Shown here piece after piece: positions 13,571 to 17,348 of a stretch of 17,348 bases of DNA. The notes below the pieces were generated by a model. It made no database searches, was not told where the DNA came from, and worked only from the letters and a program-made list of their open reading frames with translations. Every line of letters starts with the position of its first letter. Position 1 is the first letter of the stretch. Position numbers and translations under genes: made by a program. Source of the stretch: Bryobacterales bacterium (GTDB lineage Bacteria; Acidobacteriota; Terriglobia; Bryobacterales; Bryobacteraceae); assembly GCA_016789785.1 (NCBI GenBank), contig JAEUQE010000197.1, positions 1-17,348 of the forward strand. Direction: 5' to 3'.

Positions 13571-16324
13571 TTGCAACGTTTCCGCATTGTTTCTCTGTTG
13601 ATTCTTGCGTTCTCTCATTCCGCAGCATACGCCCAGGAGAAAGGCACCGTCATCGGCCAGGTCTTCGACGGACAGACGGCACGTCCGATCATTGGCGCGA
13701 AGATCCTGATTGATGGACAGGGGAGTGACCTGGCATCCGGCAACGATGGCCGCTTCCAACTCAATTTGTCTCCGGGTAAGTACACCCTCAAGTTTACGGC
13801 GGAGAACTACGCCGACACGGAGGTGAAGGACGTGGAAGTGAAGGCTGGCGAAGTGACTGACGCGAGCACGGTCATGTCGAACAAGGCGCTGGTGACGAGT
13901 GTGGATGTTGTGGAGAAGGTTGGGGCCGTTGGCGCGAATGCCGAAGCAATGCTGACGGAGCGCAAACTGGCGGCGGTGGTCAGCGACGGAATGTCGAAAG
14001 AGGAACTTTCGGGGAGCACCGCGTCGAACGCGGCGGCCGCGCTCGAAAAGGTAACGGGCGTCAGTGTGGTGGACAACGGTTATGTGTATGTGCGCGGTCT
14101 TGGAGAACGTTACAGCTCCACGATGCTGAACAGCGCGATGATTCCGACCACGGAGCCCGAGAAGCGTGTTGTGCCGCTTGATCTGTTTCCCGCCGAGTTG
14201 ATCGACAATATCAAGATTCTCAAAACCTACACGCCGGACATGCCGGGTGAGTTCGCCGGCGGGTTGGTGCAAATGCAAACCGTGGAGTTTCCCACGGCGA
14301 AGATGTTCCGGGTGTCGGCGAACATGGGTTTCAACACGCGCACCACCTTCAACCGGTTTCTGAGTTATCCCGGCGGTGGACGCGACTTCTTTGGCTTCGA
14401 CGATGGCACGCGCTCGATTCCAAGCGCGGTTCCGGACGACCGGCGGTTGTTTCAGGGGGCGTTCAATGCGCAGCAGCTTCAGCAGTTCGGACAGTCCTTC
14501 GCTCCGAACTGGGAGCCAACTGCAACCAGTTCGCAGAGGCCGCAACAGAGTTACTCGATGGTGGGCGGCGGTACCTTCGGGCGATTTGGTGTGGTAGGTG
14601 CGATTACCTTCGCGAACCGCCCGCAGTTTCAAAGCGAGATCAACCGCTATGTGCGCCAGGAAGGAACGCGGCCCGTTGTCTTTACGAATTACGAAGACTT
14701 TCGCGGGTATACGGAGTCCGCGCGGCTGGGCGCGGTGCTGAATGTCGCGACGCGGCTGAACGCGTCGAATAAGATCGTCTTCCGCAATACGCTGACGCAT
14801 GACAGCGACAAGGAAGCTCGCGAATTCCAGGGCTTTGACGGCGGTAACGACGGGATCCTGCAATCGCAGCGCCTACGGTGGATCGAGCGCAGTCTGCTTT
14901 CGACCAGCGTGGAGGGCGACCATGCGCTGGCGAAGCTCGGAAACAGTGTGCTGAAGTGGCAGTTCACTTACTCTCGATCGAGCCGCAACGAACCCGATTT
15001 GCGCGAAGTGTTCCGCGGTCCCCTTCCGAATGGACAGTTCACGTTTCTGAGTCTCGGGTCTTCCGGGCTGCGATTTTACAACGACCTTCAAGACAAGATC
15101 TACGAGCCGCAGGTGGATTTCTCGCGTCCGTTTGTAAAGGGCATTGTGAGCGGGCTCTGGAAAGTCGGATTCCGGGGAACGTTCCGTGACCGCGATTTCC
15201 AGGCGCGCCGCTTCCGCTTCATTCCCCAGCGGCTGACCACACTGCCACTCACGGCGCCGAGTAACACGCTCTTCAGCTCAGCCAATATCCGGCCGGATGG
15301 TTTTCAGCTTGTGGAGTTTACGCGGGCGACCGACCGCTACGATGCGGCGATGGATATCTTCGCGGGCTTCGCGATGGTGGATCTGGCGATTGGCACAAAG
15401 TGGCGGATTGTCGGCGGCTTGCGGGTGGAGGACGCCGACATCAGCGTGGTTACACTGGACCCGCTGATTCCAAACGCGGCAAGCCAGCGCGCCAGTCTGG
15501 TCAACCGGGACCCGATGCCGGGCGTCAACGTCATCTACGCGCTAACGCCCCGGCAGAATTTCCGGGTGAGCGTGAGCCAGACGGTTTCGCGTCCGGATTT
15601 CCGCGAGCTGTCGCCGTTTGACTTCAATAACGTGCTCGGCGGGTTCGTCGCACAGGGTAATCCGAACCTGCTTCGTGCGAAGGTGTTGAACTTTGACGCG
15701 CGGTGGGAAATGTTCCTGGGTGGCAATCAGGTGGTCGCCGCAAGTTACTTTTTCAAGGACTTCACGAATCCCATCGAAGTAAGCATTCTGGCCGCGGCGA
15801 GCGATCTCCGCCAGACCTACGTGAATGCCGAGGGCGCGTTCAACACGGGCTTCGAACTCGAAGCGCGCAAGAACCTGTCGTTCGTGAATCCGATGTTGCG
15901 GCAGTTCGCCGTTCAGGGGAACTTCACGTTTGTCGATTCCGATATCCGGCTGCGCCAGGATCAGGCCACCTTGTTGACCTCGCAGAAGAGGCCGCTGGTG
16001 GGCCAGTCACGCTATATCTTCAACGTGATTACCGAGTGGCTGAAGCCGGAATGGCGGAGCACGTCACGCTTCTATGTGAACAGTGTTTCGAGCCGTCTCA
16101 CGGACGTCGGTACTTTCGGCCTGCCGGATATCTACCAGGACCGCAATCTGTTTCTTGACTTCGTCTACCAGCTTTCTCTAACCGAGACAGGGAAGTGGCA
16201 GTTCCGATTCAATGCCGAGAACCTTGGCGATAACCGTTATCAGTGGACACAGCGGCCAATTATCCAGAGGCAGTACCGGCTGGGCCGGACCTTTTCTCTC
16301 GGATTGTCTTACTCGCTGTTCTAG
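13571..16324 (+). CDS. TonB-dependent outer-membrane receptor with N-terminal CarboxypepD_reg-like domain, about 917 aa
   Basis: Counting from TTG 13571: signal peptide 1-21 (ending AAYAQ); carboxypeptidase-regulatory-like beta domain about 25-105 (GTVIGQVFDGQTARPIIGAK, SPGKYTLKFTAENY); plug about 130-245 (VYVRGLGERYSSTMLNSA, LFPAELIDNIKILKTYTPDM, PGEFAGGLVQ); then a barrel of about 660 residues ending SLGLSYSLF with the C-terminal Phe expected for outer-membrane insertion. It is shorter than the roughly 1100-residue Oar-like receptors common in Acidobacteriota and seems a different subtype. It takes up an unknown ligand using TonB energy. The downstream surface-protein gene starts 93 nt later on the same strand and is likely its functional partner. 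The frame is intact throughout. The alternative TTG start at 13532 is less likely. Confidence 0.92.
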   Translation: MQRFRIVSLLILAFSHSAAYAQEKGTVIGQVFDGQTARPIIGAKILIDGQGSDLASGNDGRFQLNLSPGKYTLKFTAENYADTEVKDVEVKAGEVTDASTVMSNKALVTSVDVVEKVGAVGANAEAMLTERKLAAVVSDGMSKEELSGSTASNAAAALEKVTGVSVVDNGYVYVRGLGERYSSTMLNSAMIPTTEPEKRVVPLDLFPAELIDNIKILKTYTPDMPGEFAGGLVQMQTVEFPTAKMFRVSANMGFNTRTTFNRFLSYPGGGRDFFGFDDGTRSIPSAVPDDRRLFQGAFNAQQLQQFGQSFAPNWEPTATSSQRPQQSYSMVGGGTFGRFGVVGAITFANRPQFQSEINRYVRQEGTRPVVFTNYEDFRGYTESARLGAVLNVATRLNASNKIVFRNTLTHDSDKEAREFQGFDGGNDGILQSQRLRWIERSLLSTSVEGDHALAKLGNSVLKWQFTYSRSSRNEPDLREVFRGPLPNGQFTFLSLGSSGLRFYNDLQDKIYEPQVDFSRPFVKGIVSGLWKVGFRGTFRDRDFQARRFRFIPQRLTTLPLTAPSNTLFSSANIRPDGFQLVEFTRATDRYDAAMDIFAGFAMVDLAIGTKWRIVGGLRVEDADISVVTLDPLIPNAASQRASLVNRDPMPGVNVIYALTPRQNFRVSVSQTVSRPDFRELSPFDFNNVLGGFVAQGNPNLLRAKVLNFDARWEMFLGGNQVVAASYFFKDFTNPIEVSILAAASDLRQTYVNAEGAFNTGFELEARKNLSFVNPMLRQFAVQGNFTFVDSDIRLRQDQATLLTSQKRPLVGQSRYIFNVITEWLKPEWRSTSRFYVNSVSSRLTDVGTFGLPDIYQDRNLFLDFVYQLSLTETGKWQFRFNAENLGDNRYQWTQRPIIQRQYRLGRTFSLGLSYSLF

Positions 16325-16417
16325 GGCGGGGAACGCGAAGCCGCTCTCCGTCACACCGTGCTGTTCGCAAAACACTAACGACCGCGACAATTTCGCAACG
16401 ATGAAAGGAAGTATCGA

Positions 16418-17348
16418 ATGAACGTGAAGACCCTCGGCCAGTTGTCCGTGTGGGGAATTCTGAGTGCGCTTGCGGTGGTATGCGCAATGCCGGCGGCCCA
16501 CGCGGCCGCTCCGATGGTGCGCGCGCAGAACGTAGCTTGCGACGCATCGACATTCCCGGCGTTGACCTCCAACCTGGCGATGTATCTTTGGAGCGATAAG
16601 TATGTGTATCAGCCTGGCCAACCTCTCACTCTGAAGTGGACCGTCAAGACGAATGGCGATACCTATCCCTATTCGATCGTGGCCTATCGCCAGAATAACC
16701 AGAACGGCCGGAAGTTCTATATCCCGTCAGGTACGGAAACCGTGACCGACATTTTCGGCAGGACCCCGGCGGAAGGTCTGCAGACCACCGCGATTGTGGA
16801 CGGCGAGAAGGGCGTATTGTTTGGTGACGGCGGGCTTCTCGGCGGCGCGGTGACGATACCGGATGAACTGGGAATGCACACGCTGGTGGTGCAACTCCGC
16901 GACTGTACCGGAACCCGCGTGGTGAAGGCAGCTTACATGAAGATCGGTGTGGTGGACGAGTTTGTCGATGTTCGTGGTAATATCGGCTCGAGCCGGACTT
17001 GGGTAAATACAAAAGCGTACCGCGTCAGCGGAATTGTGTTTGTGAACAATAGCGCAGTGCTGACGATCGAGCCGGGCACATTTGTCATTGGTCAGCCTGG
17101 GTCGCAGCCGCCGTCGGTGCTGGTGGTGACGCGGAGCGGCCGGATCCACGCGAGCGGCACGAAGAGCCGTCCGATCGTGATGACGAGTTCGCGGCCCTTC
17201 GGCGAACGGCAGAGAGGGGACTGGGGCGGTCTGGTGATGCTCGGCCGCGCGCCGGTCAACACAGGCGCGGGGATTCGCGAGGGCAACCGTGCTGGCGAAT
17301 TTGTTATCGAAGGGTTGCCTGCCAGCGAGGACTCGACTTTCGGCGGTA
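16418..17348 (+). CDS. Secreted beta-helix-like surface protein paired with the TonB receptor, partial
   Basis: The ATG at 16418 has a good Shine-Dalgarno (AAAGGAAG, 16404-16411). A Sec signal peptide covers about residues 1-29 (ends PAAHA). Residues 50-180 are a beta-rich N-terminal domain (YVYQPGQPLTLKWTV, ELGMHTLVVQLRDC). From about 184 there is a repeat-like fold: RGNIGSSRTWVNTKAYRVSG, AVLTIEPGTFVIG, VLVVTRSGRIHASGTKSRPI and DWGGLVMLGRAPVN, then FVIEGLP. Blocks such as 'SGRIHASGTKSRPIVMTS' and 'WGGLVMLG.APVN' are known to me from large secreted or surface proteins encoded beside TonB-dependent receptors. The likely role is surface binding of the ligand taken in by the receptor, but the function is not proven. 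The frame is open at the right edge (310 codons seen), so the C-terminus and any anchor are unknown. Confidence 0.82.
   Translation, partial: MNVKTLGQLSVWGILSALAVVCAMPAAHAAAPMVRAQNVACDASTFPALTSNLAMYLWSDKYVYQPGQPLTLKWTVKTNGDTYPYSIVAYRQNNQNGRKFYIPSGTETVTDIFGRTPAEGLQTTAIVDGEKGVLFGDGGLLGGAVTIPDELGMHTLVVQLRDCTGTRVVKAAYMKIGVVDEFVDVRGNIGSSRTWVNTKAYRVSGIVFVNNSAVLTIEPGTFVIGQPGSQPPSVLVVTRSGRIHASGTKSRPIVMTSSRPFGERQRGDWGGLVMLGRAPVNTGAGIREGNRAGEFVIEGLPASEDSTFGG

Noticed and set aside
13388..14863. A 491-codon minus-strand frame antisense to the TonB receptor.
   Set aside because: It has no motif and overlaps a clear receptor gene with signal peptide, plug and barrel end.

Overview
The window looks like a piece of a large, GC-rich soil-bacterium genome. 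The best guess is an Acidobacteriota member close to Bryobacterales/Solibacter. This is inferred from the protein families together: a Tat-exported sulfatase, a DUF1080 (3-keto-disaccharide hydrolase-like) secreted protein, a PEP-CTERM sorting tail, a PEGA-type Ser/Thr kinase, a TonB-dependent receptor with an N-terminal carboxypeptidase-regulatory-like domain, and a CHAT/NB-ARC/TPR protein. No rRNA, tRNA, CRISPR array, transposase or intact insertion sequence was seen.

Left part (1-1071), minus strand: a partial but intact XRE antitoxin gene runs off the left edge. Just upstream is the wreck of its RelE/ParE-type toxin partner, with a one-base frameshift and a missing middle replaced by a short palindromic intergenic repeat. 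A 14-bp perfect palindrome sits just before the toxin start and is a candidate operator for the old operon. Next (1072-6609, minus) comes a cluster of three reading frames in transcription order. First is a PEP-CTERM C-terminal remnant with no start. Abutting it is a GTG-started alkaline-phosphatase-superfamily phosphodiesterase with C-terminal TPRs. After 63 nt comes a 1089-residue CHAT protease-like/NB-ARC ATPase/TPR protein whose TPRs are five nearly identical 120-bp tandem units.

Middle part (6737-10157), plus strand: a Tat-signal sulfatase of the heparan-N-sulfatase-like type, then a membrane-anchored Ser/Thr protein kinase with an extracytoplasmic PEGA region. A 633-bp gap between convergent genes follows. 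It holds an 82-codon frame broken by one amber codon and several GC hairpins, and I could not identify it.

Right part: a minus-strand operon (13142 to 10791) encodes a two-domain DUF1080 protein broken by a frameshift, a protein with a caspase-like His/Cys pair, and a 95-residue three-helix membrane protein that seems to start at CTG, overlapping the previous stop. A 428-bp divergent spacer, with a long imperfect inverted repeat, separates this from a plus-strand pair: a TonB-dependent receptor (likely TTG start) and a secreted beta-helix-like surface protein cut off by the right edge.

Together the sulfatase, DUF1080 protein, TonB receptor and surface protein suggest uptake and breakdown of complex glycans. 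The CHAT-NB-ARC-TPR protein and the His/Cys protein with its coupled membrane protein are the best candidates for signalling or conflict (defence-like) modules. The toxin and PEP-CTERM remnants, the DUF1080 frameshift and a TPR that lost 8 residues show that this neighbourhood has been eroding.
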